Positions 34,888-43,777 of a stretch of DNA of 64,000 bases are shown in pieces. This stretch comes from Sedimentibacter sp. zth1 (GTDB lineage Bacteria > Bacillota > Clostridia > Tissierellales > Sedimentibacteraceae). Position numbers and translations under genes: made by a program. Location of the stretch: contig NZ_CP071445.1 of NCBI RefSeq assembly GCF_017352195.1, forward strand, positions 186,001-250,000, in the 5' to 3' direction. Every line of letters starts with the position of its first letter. The first letter of the stretch is position 1. The notes under the pieces are model-generated. The model searched no databases and was not told where the DNA came from. It worked only from the letters and a program-made list of their open reading frames with translations.

Positions 34888-35386
34888 AAATATAGTTTTG
34901 ATTGGCATGCCGGGTAGTGGTAAAAGTACGATTGGATATAGATTGTCAAAAATATTAGATGTTAATTTTGTTGATGTTGACAATTATATTGAAAAGAAAG
35001 AAAAAAATACAATAAGTGGTTTGTTTGAAAATGGTGAGAAATATTTCAGAAATATTGAAAGTAAGTGTATTGAGGAAATTAGTATATTGAATAATACTAT
35101 TATTGCAACTGGGGGTGGAGCTGTAACAAATAAGGCTAACATGGTTTTACTAAAACAAAATTCTATCATAATATATATCAATAGAGATATTAAAACTATT
35201 ATGTGTAGCATTGACGATAGTACAAGACCACTTTTAAAAAATAAAAAAGAAAAGCTATATGCTTTATATATTGAAAGAGAGCCACTTTATAAAAAGTATG
35301 GTGATTTTGAAGTAAAAAATGATAAAGATATTCAAAGTACAATAAATCAAATTTTAGAGATAATTAAAGAAGAGGAAATTATATGA
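34880..35386 (+). CDS. aroK: Shikimate kinase
   Basis: Phosphorylates shikimate at O3. 168 residues starting at GTG, with AAGGAGAT just upstream inside aroE. Walker A GMPGSGKSTIG, shikimate-binding DVDNYIEKK and ATGGGAV, arginine of YFRNIES, and lid arginine DDSTRPLL are present. Its TGA overlaps the aroQ ATG (ATGA). Confidence 0.94.
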   Translation: MNKNIVLIGMPGSGKSTIGYRLSKILDVNFVDVDNYIEKKEKNTISGLFENGEKYFRNIESKCIEEISILNNTIIATGGGAVTNKANMVLLKQNSIIIYINRDIKTIMCSIDDSTRPLLKNKKEKLYALYIEREPLYKKYGDFEVKNDKDIQSTINQILEIIKEEEII

Positions 35387-35811
35387 GAGTATATGTTATA
35401 AATGGACCAAATCTTAATTTCTTAGGTATTAGAGAAAAAGATGTTTATGGTGAAAATTCATATGAAGCGTTATGCAATTACATAGAAAAAGAAGCAAAAA
35501 AACTTAACATAGAGGTTGAATGTTTTCAAAGTAATATAGAGGGTGAAATAATAAATTGTGTACAAGATGCATACCAAAATGCAGATGCAATAATAATCAA
35601 TCCAGGCGCCTATACTCATTATAGTTATGCAATCATGGATGCAATTAAATCAGTTAATTTAAAAACAATTGAAGTACATTTGTCCAATATCTACAAAAGA
35701 GAAGAATTTAGACATAAATCAGTTACTGCAACAGTTTGTGTAGGACAAATTAGTGGCTTTGGATTTCTTGGATATAAACTAGCTTTAGAAGCTGTAGCAA
35801 TGATAAATTAA
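35383..35811 (+). CDS. aroQ: 3-dehydroquinate dehydratase, type II
   Basis: Dehydrates 3-dehydroquinate; 142-residue dodecameric type II enzyme. NGPNLNFLGIREKDVYG holds the catalytic tyrosine and the mobile-loop arginine; QSNIEGEIINCVQDA, INPGAYTHYSYAIMDAI and VEVHLSN-like IEVHLSNIYKREEFRHKS complete the site. With aroF elsewhere in the window all seven steps to chorismate are encoded. No pheA, tyrA or trp gene follows. Confidence 0.95.
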   Translation: MRVYVINGPNLNFLGIREKDVYGENSYEALCNYIEKEAKKLNIEVECFQSNIEGEIINCVQDAYQNADAIIINPGAYTHYSYAIMDAIKSVNLKTIEVHLSNIYKREEFRHKSVTATVCVGQISGFGFLGYKLALEAVAMIN

Positions 35812-35843
35812 TAACAGATTTTCTTATCGAATAATTAGGTTGG

Positions 35844-35987
35844 ATGAGAAAACATCCACAAGCAAAATATTTAAAACTTGAAATGCCATTCTTAGATTTT
35901 GTAGATAGAGGTTTTATAGTTGGACAAGGTAAGGAAGAAAGAATCTATTTCTTTACTGATAGAGGAAATGAATTTGTATTTAATTAA
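35844..35987 (+). pseudogene. 47-codon remnant of an unknown gene
   Basis: MRKHPQAKYLKLEMPFLDF then VDRGFIVGQGKEERIYFFTD; ends in GNEFVFN. No ribosome site, and the sequence reads like the C-terminal end of a larger protein. Not identified; likely a relic. Confidence 0.3.
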
Positions 35988-36319
35988 AGAATTTAATTTT
36001 AAAATTATTTGATTTTTTCCATGTTGTATTTTTCTATAAAATATTTGGAAATGTTTTCTTCTAAACTATAGTTTAAAGAATATATATTATTAAAATTATC
36101 ATTAAATGTATCTAATTCTATTTGATTCAAATTTATAAATTCATTAGTTACTCTTTTTCTATTAAATGTACATTTTTACCGATAGCAATTAAACCTACTC
36201 TTTTACAAGGAAAAGAGTATTTTAAATTTTTATTAAAGATATTAAAAATTCATGATTTTTTCTTCTTTTATTATTAAATATCTCTATCCACAAAAGCACC
36301 ATTTTTTTCAATCAATTAC

Positions 36320-36348
36320 ATTATAAACATTAGTAACGAGTATGTCAA
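36320..36348 (-). promoter_or_regulatory. Orphan minus-strand promoter
   Basis: On the minus strand TTGACA (36343-36348), 17 bases, TATAAT (36320-36325): perfect consensus but facing only a coding relic. Confidence 0.65.
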
Positions 36349-36361
36349 AAGTTACAAACTA

Positions 36362-36373
36362 GACCGAGCGGTC
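36362..36373. promoter_or_regulatory. TetR-type operator-like palindrome
   Basis: GACCGAGCGGTC resembles half-sites bound by TetR-family repressors and lies 14 bases upstream of the orphan promoter. It is unrelated to the operator at 40558-40600, so it probably belonged to the lost gene. Confidence 0.5.
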
Positions 36374-36403
36374 AATAATTGTTTTAAAAAACACATGAAA
36401 GAT

Positions 36404-38104
36404 TTAATTTATTTTTTGACTCTTTAAAAATCTAACTGCTTCTTCTAATGAAATATTTTCAACTAAAGATCCATTCTGTACCATGTTAATATGGTCTGCG
36501 ATTTTTATTGTGGAAATACGATGAGTTACCACAATAGCTATTTTACCATTATCTGCAATTTTTCTTATGTTTTCAAGAAAGCGTTGCTCTGAAACACTAT
36601 CAAGCGAAGCTGTCGGTTCATCCATAAGAATAACATCTGCATCCCTAAGTATAGCCCTTGCAATTGATACACGCTGACGTTGCCCACCAGACAACTTATT
36701 TCCGCGTTCTCCTACTTCACAATCCAAAATATTTTCTTGTGACAAAAACTCCGTTAGAGAAGCATCTTGCATTGCTCTTATAATCTGTTCTTCTTTTGCA
36801 TCAGAATTGCCGAGTGAAATATTATATGTTAACGTTCCATCTATCAATTCATTATTTTCGGGCACATAAGCTACCATGTTTCGTAGCTTGTCCAATTCAT
36901 AATCCTCAATATTTCGTCCTCTCAGTTTAATGTCCCCATGATATTCTACAATCTTAAGAATCGTTTTTAAGATACTGGATTTTCCACAACCACTTGCGCC
37001 TACTAAAGCAATAATCTCTCCTGGATGTACACACATATTTGCTTGACTTATAATTTGTTTATTATCGTAATTGATACTTAGGTTATTCAGCTCAAGCGTC
37101 CAATTTTCATTATCAATGAAGTCATTATGAGTACCGCTGTTTTCTAATGGAAGATCCATAAGTTCTTTTACTCTATTTAAGCCAATCATGTGATTTCCAA
37201 TTGATGTAACAGCTACACCAAAAGAACTCGTAAAGCCAATTAGCGTTCCGCTCAGTTGTGCAATAAAAATCACATTTGGTAGATTTATCATATTTAAAGA
37301 TGCCAATACACACGCAAATGGTAGAATCATAGTTGAACATATCATTGCAAAAACATTGCTTGTGAAAGCCTTTATCAATGTCAAGTGAATAAAGTGACTT
37401 TCATTTTCCTTTAATTTCATGGATGATTGATCTAAAAAACTGTTCATTTGTTCCTGTATTGACATCATTCTTATTGTCATCTTGCCTTGTAGGACTGAGT
37501 TGTTTGATTTGATAAAATCATCTCGTAACAACAGTTTTTCTTTCTCAATTCGTCTGAATCTTTTGACAAACAAAATATTAAGCCACGTTACGATAATAAC
37601 AAGAAACGTTACAATAATACCAATTAGAAAATTTGTTACCATAATTGCAATACAATATCCTATTCCCATTACCAATGGAAACATGAAATTATACATATCT
37701 TTACTGATAATGGAAACTGCAGTTTCTACATCACGATTATAACGATTTGTGATTTCACCTGAATTAAATTTAAGGATATCTCCAATGTGGCTACCAGTTA
37801 TTTTATCAAATAAATCATGCATTACGTTATTGTTTGTTAATATTGAAAATCGATTATAAATACATTTTGTAAAATAACACATTACCTCAGCACTAATCAT
37901 TCCTAAAAACAATGCTCCTAAAATTACAAAAATATCTATTATTGTGGTATTTTCAATTAGTAATTTTGCAACAACCAATTTATTTGCCCATGCATATAGC
38001 AATCGGCAGATAAGTGTAAATATAGGAGGAAACAGTAGACCAATAACCCAGATAAAAGGGTGTTTCTTTACATAAGAAAAAATAAATCTTAACTTTTCTT
38101 TCAA
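36404..38104 (-). CDS. Heterodimeric ABC exporter subunit with canonical ATPase site
   Basis: 566-residue half-transporter: six membrane segments in about 1-310, then a nucleotide-binding domain. Walker A GASGCGKSSILK, signature LSGGQRQRVSIARAIL, Walker B VILMDEPTASLDS and H-loop VVTHRIS are canonical. Its ATG overlaps the stop of the partner gene by four bases, so the two are made together, as in the BmrCD/LmrCD and TM287/288-type exporters. Cargo (drug, lipid or peptide) is unknown; TetR control suggests drug or toxin efflux. Confidence 0.9.
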   Translation of the reverse strand: MKEKLRFIFSYVKKHPFIWVIGLLFPPIFTLICRLLYAWANKLVVAKLLIENTTIIDIFVILGALFLGMISAEVMCYFTKCIYNRFSILTNNNVMHDLFDKITGSHIGDILKFNSGEITNRYNRDVETAVSIISKDMYNFMFPLVMGIGYCIAIMVTNFLIGIIVTFLVIIVTWLNILFVKRFRRIEKEKLLLRDDFIKSNNSVLQGKMTIRMMSIQEQMNSFLDQSSMKLKENESHFIHLTLIKAFTSNVFAMICSTMILPFACVLASLNMINLPNVIFIAQLSGTLIGFTSSFGVAVTSIGNHMIGLNRVKELMDLPLENSGTHNDFIDNENWTLELNNLSINYDNKQIISQANMCVHPGEIIALVGASGCGKSSILKTILKIVEYHGDIKLRGRNIEDYELDKLRNMVAYVPENNELIDGTLTYNISLGNSDAKEEQIIRAMQDASLTEFLSQENILDCEVGERGNKLSGGQRQRVSIARAILRDADVILMDEPTASLDSVSEQRFLENIRKIADNGKIAIVVTHRISTIKIADHINMVQNGSLVENISLEEAVRFLKSQKIN

Positions 38105-39831
38105 GCTTGCTCACTCCCTTCTTTATATAATAGTTGTTCTAACAATTTCCTATAAACACAATTATTTTTCATTAAAGCATTATGATTATCAAAACCTATC
38201 ACAATACCGTTTTCCATAACTAAAATCTTATCAAATAATTCTGGATTTGATAATCGGTGTATAATCATAATAATTGTTTTAGAAGTAGAATTATTCAAAA
38301 GGAGGTCCATAACATGATTTTGTAATGTAATATCAAGAGCAGAGGTTGGCTCATCAAGTAACATAACAGGCGAATTTTTTAGGAAAGCCCTTGCTAGATT
38401 AAGCCTTTGTATTTGACCTCTTGAAAATGATTTATTAATATTTTTGAAATTAGTGTCATATCCGTCTGGAAGGGACATTATAATGTCATGTATTTGCATT
38501 TTTTTGCAAATATGAATTACCTGTTCTTTTGAAATATTTAAGCATCCTACTGTAATATTGTTGTATATGGTATCTTCAAATAAAAATAGCTCTTGAGGAA
38601 CTACAGATATTTTTTTAGCTAAAGTTGCAAGTGTTAACTTTTTCATGTCCTCTCCACAAAATGATAATTCACCATTTGAGGTTTTATATAATCCGCACAG
38701 CAATTTTAACATTGTCGTTTTTCCGCAACCGCTCATTCCAACAATAGCTATTTTCTCTCCCTCATGAATAGAAAAAGAAATATCTTTTAAGACATTCTCA
38801 TTTTGATTGTAGGAGAATGATACCTGATTAAATTGATAAATGATGTTAGAAATAGATAGGTTATCAATTTTTTTCGTTTTTACAGACACTTGATTATTTT
38901 CTTCAATTACTGGAATTAATCGATCTTTTGCGGCACAACCATTACGATAACTGGTTGGTATGGTTTGAATAATATTAAGACCCTCACCAATCATATTTGC
39001 TAGAAGAGTCAACATAACCATATTGCCGAGTGATAGTTCTCCTTGTAAAACAAAAAATGAACCTGCCAGAAAAATCAACATAAAAGACAAATGACCAAGT
39101 GAACATCCAAAACAATGTACAAAATTGGTGCGATTTGCAGTTTTTTGCTTGATATTTGCATTTTGACTCAATAATTCATCATTTTGGTGAGCAAAATTTT
39201 TTTTAAGACAAAATGCCCTAACCACAATTGCAAAGTGAATTGCATTACTTAGTAACGTATTAATTTGTCCTCGTTTATCTTTTGATTGTTTATTTAGTCC
39301 ATAAAGTTTTTTAGAAATTAACGTAGTAATTATTGCTATAATGGGTGCTATAGGAAACATTATCAGCATAAGTTTCCAATTGATTTTAAAACTTATCGCC
39401 AATGCAAGACCTACTTTAAGTGGAATATATCCAACTTGATAAACTGTATTTAGCCAATCCCTAATATCATCCATATCATTTGTTACAATGGATAAAACAT
39501 CACCGTCTTTGAACATTTCAACTTTGCTATACTCCATATTACATATTGATTTGCTAACGTTATTTCGTAAACTGGTTAAAATGCAGTTTGTATATTTAAG
39601 CCTTAAATTTTCTGCAATAGCTTCAAAAAGTATGTAGGCAAGTAAAGATATAATAATAATCATAAAATAATGTGATATAGCACTAAATCCATATTTATAT
39701 TCATTTATCATATTTGCGGTTAATGTAGTCAACACCAATTGACCCAAAGAAGCAATTGCACAGAAAAAGCCTACTATAAAAATTGATCCAACATATTTTT
39801 TACCATATATTTTTCGCAAAAATTTATTCAT
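38101..39831 (-). CDS. Heterodimeric ABC exporter subunit with degenerate signature
   Basis: 576-residue half-transporter with an N-terminal membrane domain and C-terminal ATPase. Walker A GMSGCGKTTMLKLL and Walker B VMLLDEPTSALD are intact, but the signature reads FSRGQIQRLNLARAF in place of LSGGQ. In heterodimeric exporters one composite ATP site is often degenerate; here the altered signature would face the Walker A of the partner. Follows the TetR gene by 27 bases with AAAAGGAGAAAA as RBS. Confidence 0.9.
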   Translation of the reverse strand: MNKFLRKIYGKKYVGSIFIVGFFCAIASLGQLVLTTLTANMINEYKYGFSAISHYFMIIIISLLAYILFEAIAENLRLKYTNCILTSLRNNVSKSICNMEYSKVEMFKDGDVLSIVTNDMDDIRDWLNTVYQVGYIPLKVGLALAISFKINWKLMLIMFPIAPIIAIITTLISKKLYGLNKQSKDKRGQINTLLSNAIHFAIVVRAFCLKKNFAHQNDELLSQNANIKQKTANRTNFVHCFGCSLGHLSFMLIFLAGSFFVLQGELSLGNMVMLTLLANMIGEGLNIIQTIPTSYRNGCAAKDRLIPVIEENNQVSVKTKKIDNLSISNIIYQFNQVSFSYNQNENVLKDISFSIHEGEKIAIVGMSGCGKTTMLKLLCGLYKTSNGELSFCGEDMKKLTLATLAKKISVVPQELFLFEDTIYNNITVGCLNISKEQVIHICKKMQIHDIIMSLPDGYDTNFKNINKSFSRGQIQRLNLARAFLKNSPVMLLDEPTSALDITLQNHVMDLLLNNSTSKTIIMIIHRLSNPELFDKILVMENGIVIGFDNHNALMKNNCVYRKLLEQLLYKEGSEQA

Positions 39832-39858
39832 TAATATTTTCTCCTTTTAGATAACGAG

Positions 39859-40539
39859 TTAATCTATTAAATTAACATTTTTTACATAAGCGTGCATAAT
39901 AGTGTCTAATGCAATATCTTTTGCGTTTTCTCGATCAATTGTAAAATCAGGAGCGGTTTGATAACGAATATTCATTGCCCACCATGATAAAATGCTTGAA
40001 ACAAGGCTCATATGTTGTTTTAGCTGTTTTACTTGTCTTAAATAACCTCTTTGTGTATATAGAACAAAATAGTCATATAGTGTTTGAAATAAATCATGCA
40101 TCACATGAGATACGACTTCAATAATATCTAGTGAAATATTGCATGATCCGCTAATATATACACCAGTTCCTACAGAAGAAATCTTATCAAAAATGCATGA
40201 AAGCATTTCTTTAAATGTCCAACATTCTTGATCTGGAACTGTAAGATTTTTGCGAAGTTCTTTAATAAAATTGTTCAACCGCAGTGAAATTAATCCGCAA
40301 ATCTCTTCCTCATCCTGCTCATCAATCGGATAGGTTGGATTATCAAATCTATCTTGATAGCCAAAACCACATAAAATACCAAAATGATACATTGCTTTTT
40401 TACCTGTAAAAGTTTTATATACTGATCCAACGGAAATACCTAGTTTTTGTGCAACATCCTTTACTTGAGTTTCCTTATAACCCTTGCGGGCAAAAAGATC
40501 ACTAATTGCAGTATAATACGATTCTAATATTTTTTGCAT
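39859..40539 (-). CDS. TetR-family repressor
   Basis: 226 residues. N-terminal helix-turn-helix (KDVAQKLGISVGSVYKTFTG) and a divergent ligand-binding C-terminus. First gene of the exporter operon, and the promoter carries a 43-bp perfect palindrome just upstream, so autoregulated drug-responsive control of the ABC pair is expected. RBS AGGAGAAATAAG. Confidence 0.92.
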   Translation of the reverse strand: MQKILESYYTAISDLFARKGYKETQVKDVAQKLGISVGSVYKTFTGKKAMYHFGILCGFGYQDRFDNPTYPIDEQDEEEICGLISLRLNNFIKELRKNLTVPDQECWTFKEMLSCIFDKISSVGTGVYISGSCNISLDIIEVVSHVMHDLFQTLYDYFVLYTQRGYLRQVKQLKQHMSLVSSILSWWAMNIRYQTAPDFTIDRENAKDIALDTIMHAYVKNVNLID

Positions 40540-40557
40540 ACTTATTTCTCCTAAACA

Positions 40558-40600
40558 AATATTAATTAATGAATGAACGGTTCATTCATTAATTAATATT
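40558..40600. promoter_or_regulatory. 43-bp perfect palindrome, TetR operator
   Basis: Two exact 21-base arms around a single central base. The core is GAATGAAC G GTTCATTC and the outer parts are ATTAATTAAT. Its right end overlaps the -10 box of the minus-strand promoter, so binding would block initiation. Confidence 0.85.
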
Positions 40601-40625
40601 ATAACATATAATATTTTAGTGTCAA
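40598..40625 (-). promoter_or_regulatory. Promoter of the TetR-ABC exporter operon
   Basis: Minus strand TTGACA (40620-40625), 16 bases, TATAAT (40598-40603). Confidence 0.8.
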
Positions 40626-40697
40626 CATTATTGAGAATATATTACTAAACTTATAGGTTAAATGACAAGCCTTCTTTTAAGGGGGTATAAATAATTT

Positions 40698-41999
40698 TTA
40701 TATTATAAGGTTTAACAGTAAACCTATAGAATTATAATTCATCATTCCAAATTGTCCATTGCTATTATAAATACCCATAAGTTTCAACTTATTGAAAAAG
40801 CTATCATTAGATGCAAGATCATAAGGGTCTGTAGCTTTATTAGAAAATAAGGTGCTATTGATTAAATTTATTGATGGTTCTTTCAATGATTTAGATACAT
40901 TTGTGTTAACAGTATTTGAAATACCAGAGGTGCTTCCAAAAATACTTTTAATTTCCTCAATATTTTTAGACACTGAAGTTTTTAACTTATTATTATCAAT
41001 AATAATGCAACCCATATTGTCCATTGATAATCCAATGCTTTTAAGTTCTTTACAAAAATGTTCGGATATTTTTATATTATTAAGCTGTTTTTTTATACCA
41101 GTTCCTTTATCAATATTTTTGCTTAGAAATTTAATAGTATTGTTATAAGAATTTACAAATTCGTTTATTGAATTGATTACTTTTTTATCATCTACACCAG
41201 TAATTATTTTTGTTTTACCTTCATTATTTAGTGTAGCAGTAACGTTATAGCTGTCTATATCAACATTATTTGTGCTAGAATGGTGTAGAGTAGCTGATTT
41301 GTTATCACTGTTTTTTATAACACTAAACTCTGCATTTTGAGATGCTTGACTTTTTTTTGATAAATTAGTTGTTTCCATAAACTGTTGTGAGCCAGTTATT
41401 TCAAATTTTTCATTTTCACCTGTTTTATCTGATGCTATTTTTAAACATATTTTATTATAAATGTTTACTATTGATGAAAATACTCCTATGTTAGATTTGT
41501 TGATTTTTGAATCTATTTCTTTGAATATTTGCTTATTCGTTTTATTACTTACATCAATTTTGAATGTTGTAGATTTATCCTTAAAAGAAATTGTTAGTTC
41601 AATATTGTCTTCAAAAGTAGTTTCATTACTATTTAAAAGATTTGAAGTGTTAATTTGTTGTTTTGCAATTTTATTTACACTTATATTGTATATGGATTTT
41701 TCATTTTGTTTAAAAAAGCTTTCACTTTTTACTATTTGTTCATTTAATGAAAAAGTACTATAATCATTCCATAAATTATTTAATGACTCACTATTAAGCT
41801 TGTTAGAAAACCCTTTTAGTTTATTTAATGTACTTGAATATGAGTTAATAAAACTTGCATTGCTTTTATTATAAAGGGTATAGGTATCATTAATATTGTA
41901 GTAATTTTTTGTTAAATTAAAGTAGTTTGTTTTATAACTATTTGTAGAATAGATTTTATTATAATTATTATTATTACTTTTATTAATACGTTCTACCAT
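40698..41999 (-). CDS. FliD-like protein (orphan)
   Basis: 433 residues with Asn/Ser/Lys-rich composition. The C-terminal two thirds follow the pattern of flagellar cap protein FliD: SFKDKSTTFKIDVSNKTNKQ, the KICLKIASDKTGENEKFEIT block, a SQNAEFSV repeat, KVINSINEFVNSYNNTIKFL, and a final KSIGLSMDNMGCIIIDNNKL then IKSIFGS. No secretion signal, and no flagellar gene is nearby. Start set at 41999 because GAGGAG lies eight bases before it; the GTG at 42008 overlaps that site. FliD family is moderately sure; function in a flagellum is not shown. Confidence 0.6.
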   Translation of the reverse strand: MVERINKSNNNNYNKIYSTNSYKTNYFNLTKNYYNINDTYTLYNKSNASFINSYSSTLNKLKGFSNKLNSESLNNLWNDYSTFSLNEQIVKSESFFKQNEKSIYNISVNKIAKQQINTSNLLNSNETTFEDNIELTISFKDKSTTFKIDVSNKTNKQIFKEIDSKINKSNIGVFSSIVNIYNKICLKIASDKTGENEKFEITGSQQFMETTNLSKKSQASQNAEFSVIKNSDNKSATLHHSSTNNVDIDSYNVTATLNNEGKTKIITGVDDKKVINSINEFVNSYNNTIKFLSKNIDKGTGIKKQLNNIKISEHFCKELKSIGLSMDNMGCIIIDNNKLKTSVSKNIEEIKSIFGSTSGISNTVNTNVSKSLKEPSINLINSTLFSNKATDPYDLASNDSFFNKLKLMGIYNSNGQFGMMNYNSIGLLLNLII

Positions 42000-42135
42000 T
42001 TTATTCACTCCTCAAAAATTATATCGGTATTTATACTATATAATTAAATAATTTGGAAAAAAATTATCATAATTTTTGAGATAATAGAATAATATACTAT
42101 ATACAATATACAAGTTATAGGGGGAAGAAATAAAA

Positions 42136-42804
42136 ATGAACGATAAGCAAGTACAAGCAAATTACATTAGAGTTGTGGGAATAATTAATAGTGAAATGGA
42201 ATTTAGTCATGAAGTGTTTGGAGAAAAGTTTTATGAATTTTATCTTGACGTACCAAGACTAAGTGAAACTACGGATTTGTTACCAGTTATTATATCAGAA
42301 AGATTGCTTAATGGTATCAGCATGGAAATTGGCAAGTACATATTGGTTGAAGGACAGTTTAGATCATATAATAGATATGAAGACAGTGCAAACAAACTAT
42401 TGCTTAGAATATTTGTTAGAGATATTCAAGTACCAGATGATGAAAAAGTAGAAGAATTAAGAAAACGTCCAAACGAAGTTTTTCTAAATGGATTTTTATG
42501 CAAGGAAGCCAATTACCGAACTACTCCTTTCGGACGAGAAATTACAGATATGTTAATTGCAGTAAACCGCTCTTATAACAAATCAGACTATATTCCATGT
42601 ATAGCTTGGGGACGTAATGCTAGGTATTGCGAAAATTTGGAGGTTGGCGATCATGTAAAGGTATGGGGAAGAATTCAAAGTCGTAAATATCAGAAAAAGC
42701 ATTCTAATGATGAGTGCTTAACAAAAACAGCATATGAGATTTCCATAACAAAGTTAGAACATATCAAGACAGAAAACAATAGAAAAAAAGTTACCAATGA
42801 GTGA
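42136..42804 (+). CDS. SSB-like protein with two OB folds
   Basis: 222 residues with two consecutive OB-fold segments: residues about 8-95 (NYIRVVGIINSEMEF ... YILVEGQFRSYN) and 110-205 (EVFLNGFLCKEANYRTTPFG then YIPCIAWGRNARYC and VKVWGRIQSRKY). The second has the typical SSB/PriB pattern GRxxRYC and WGRIQSR. Both lack the acidic C-terminal tail of canonical Ssb. Probably binds single-stranded DNA. RBS AGGGGGAAG; terminator downstream. Confidence 0.8.
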   Translation: MNDKQVQANYIRVVGIINSEMEFSHEVFGEKFYEFYLDVPRLSETTDLLPVIISERLLNGISMEIGKYILVEGQFRSYNRYEDSANKLLLRIFVRDIQVPDDEKVEELRKRPNEVFLNGFLCKEANYRTTPFGREITDMLIAVNRSYNKSDYIPCIAWGRNARYCENLEVGDHVKVWGRIQSRKYQKKHSNDECLTKTAYEISITKLEHIKTENNRKKVTNE

Positions 42805-42815
42805 ATAAATTAATT

Positions 42816-42866
42816 AAAAAGACCACACAAAATATTTTTCGAAAGATATTATGTTTGGTCTTTTTT
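42816..42866 (+). terminator. Terminator of the SSB-like gene
   Basis: AAAAAGACCA (42816-42825) / TGGTCTTTTT (42856-42865) with a bulged interior and T-run. Confidence 0.8.
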
Positions 42867-42982
42867 AATTTTTTTGACTAAATAATGTTTATTTGATTTG
42901 AAATCAAGTTAATTACAAGTGTATACTAAAATATAAAAAAGTAGTATAATAATTAAAATTAATTATATGGGGGAATAAATCT

Positions 42983-43057
42983 ATGATAAATAAAGTTGTT
43001 GGAAAATTGGAATTAAGTAAATTTATAGTAATGTTAGAAAAAGAAATGGTGTTTTAA
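42983..43057 (+). CDS. 24-codon leader ORF upstream of alkD-like gene
   Basis: MINKVVGKLELSKFIVMLEK then EMVF and TAA. It has a strong GGGGGA ribosome site eight bases upstream of its ATG, and its stop lies three bases before the next start, which has no ribosome site of its own. It probably drives the downstream gene by translational coupling, or is a remnant of a longer protein. Confidence 0.45.
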   Translation: MINKVVGKLELSKFIVMLEKEMVF

Positions 43058-43060
43058 AAA

Positions 43061-43777
43061 ATGAGTGATAATACAAGTGATGTAGTTTTATGTGTAAGAA
43101 AAGAGTTAGAGGAATTAGCTGAAATTGATTATAAAAACTTTTCTTCATCTTTAATTCCAAACGTTGATAATTTGATGGGTGTTAGAATTCCAAATATTAG
43201 ACTAGTAGCTAAAAAACTAAAAAAAAGTAGCAAGGACGTAGAAGAATATCTAAATTATTTTGATAATAAAGAAGAAAAATATTTTGAAGAAATAATGTTA
43301 CAAGGTATACTTATTGGCATGTTAGATGAAGACATTAATGTTGTTATAAAAAGAATTCGTAAATTTGTGCCTAAAATAAACAATTGGTCTGTTTGTGATA
43401 CGTTTTGCTGCGGTTTAAAAATAGTAAAAAAACACAGGACTTTTGTTTGGGAGTTTATAAAGCCTTATTTGCAATCAAAACATGCATATGATATTAGATT
43501 TGCAGTCGTTATAATGATTAATCACTATATGGTAGATAAATACATAGATAATATTCTGATAATTCTTGATAGCGTTAATCATGATGATTATTATGTCAAA
43601 ATGTCAGTTGCTTGGGCAATTTCTATATGTTTTGTTAATGATTCAAGTAAAACAATGAAATTATTACACAGAAATCATCTAGATGATTTTACATACAATA
43701 AAGCATTACAAAAAATTAGAGAATCTCTAAGAGTAGATAAAGAAATAAAAGAAATAATAAAATCAATGAAAAGATAA
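43061..43777 (+). CDS. AlkD-like DNA alkylation repair protein
   Basis: 238-residue HEAT-like repeat protein of the AlkD/DNA alkylation repair family (PF08713). Typical segments: NLMGVRIPNIRLVAKKLKK, the glycosylase-cleft stretch INNWSVCDTFCCGLKIVKKH, and AYDIRFAVVIMINHYMVD. AlkD removes bulky N3/N7 alkyl bases without base flipping; the Trp/Asp of the WSVCD motif match its active site. The start at 43061 lacks an RBS and depends on the 24-codon leader. Confidence 0.87.
   Translation: MSDNTSDVVLCVRKELEELAEIDYKNFSSSLIPNVDNLMGVRIPNIRLVAKKLKKSSKDVEEYLNYFDNKEEKYFEEIMLQGILIGMLDEDINVVIKRIRKFVPKINNWSVCDTFCCGLKIVKKHRTFVWEFIKPYLQSKHAYDIRFAVVIMINHYMVDKYIDNILIILDSVNHDDYYVKMSVAWAISICFVNDSSKTMKLLHRNHLDDFTYNKALQKIRESLRVDKEIKEIIKSMKR

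Larger units (their letters stand above)
35988..36403 (-). other. Decayed minus-strand coding relic with an intact promoter
   Basis: No intact gene. On the minus strand CKRVGLIAIGKNVHLIEKE then, after a frameshift, RVTNEFINLNQIELDTFNDN and onward to a stop near 36009 read like one broken protein; the source family is not recognised. Hairpin ACTCTTTT/AAAAGAGT (36197-36218) lies inside. A consensus minus-strand promoter (36320-36348) points into the relic. Confidence 0.4.
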
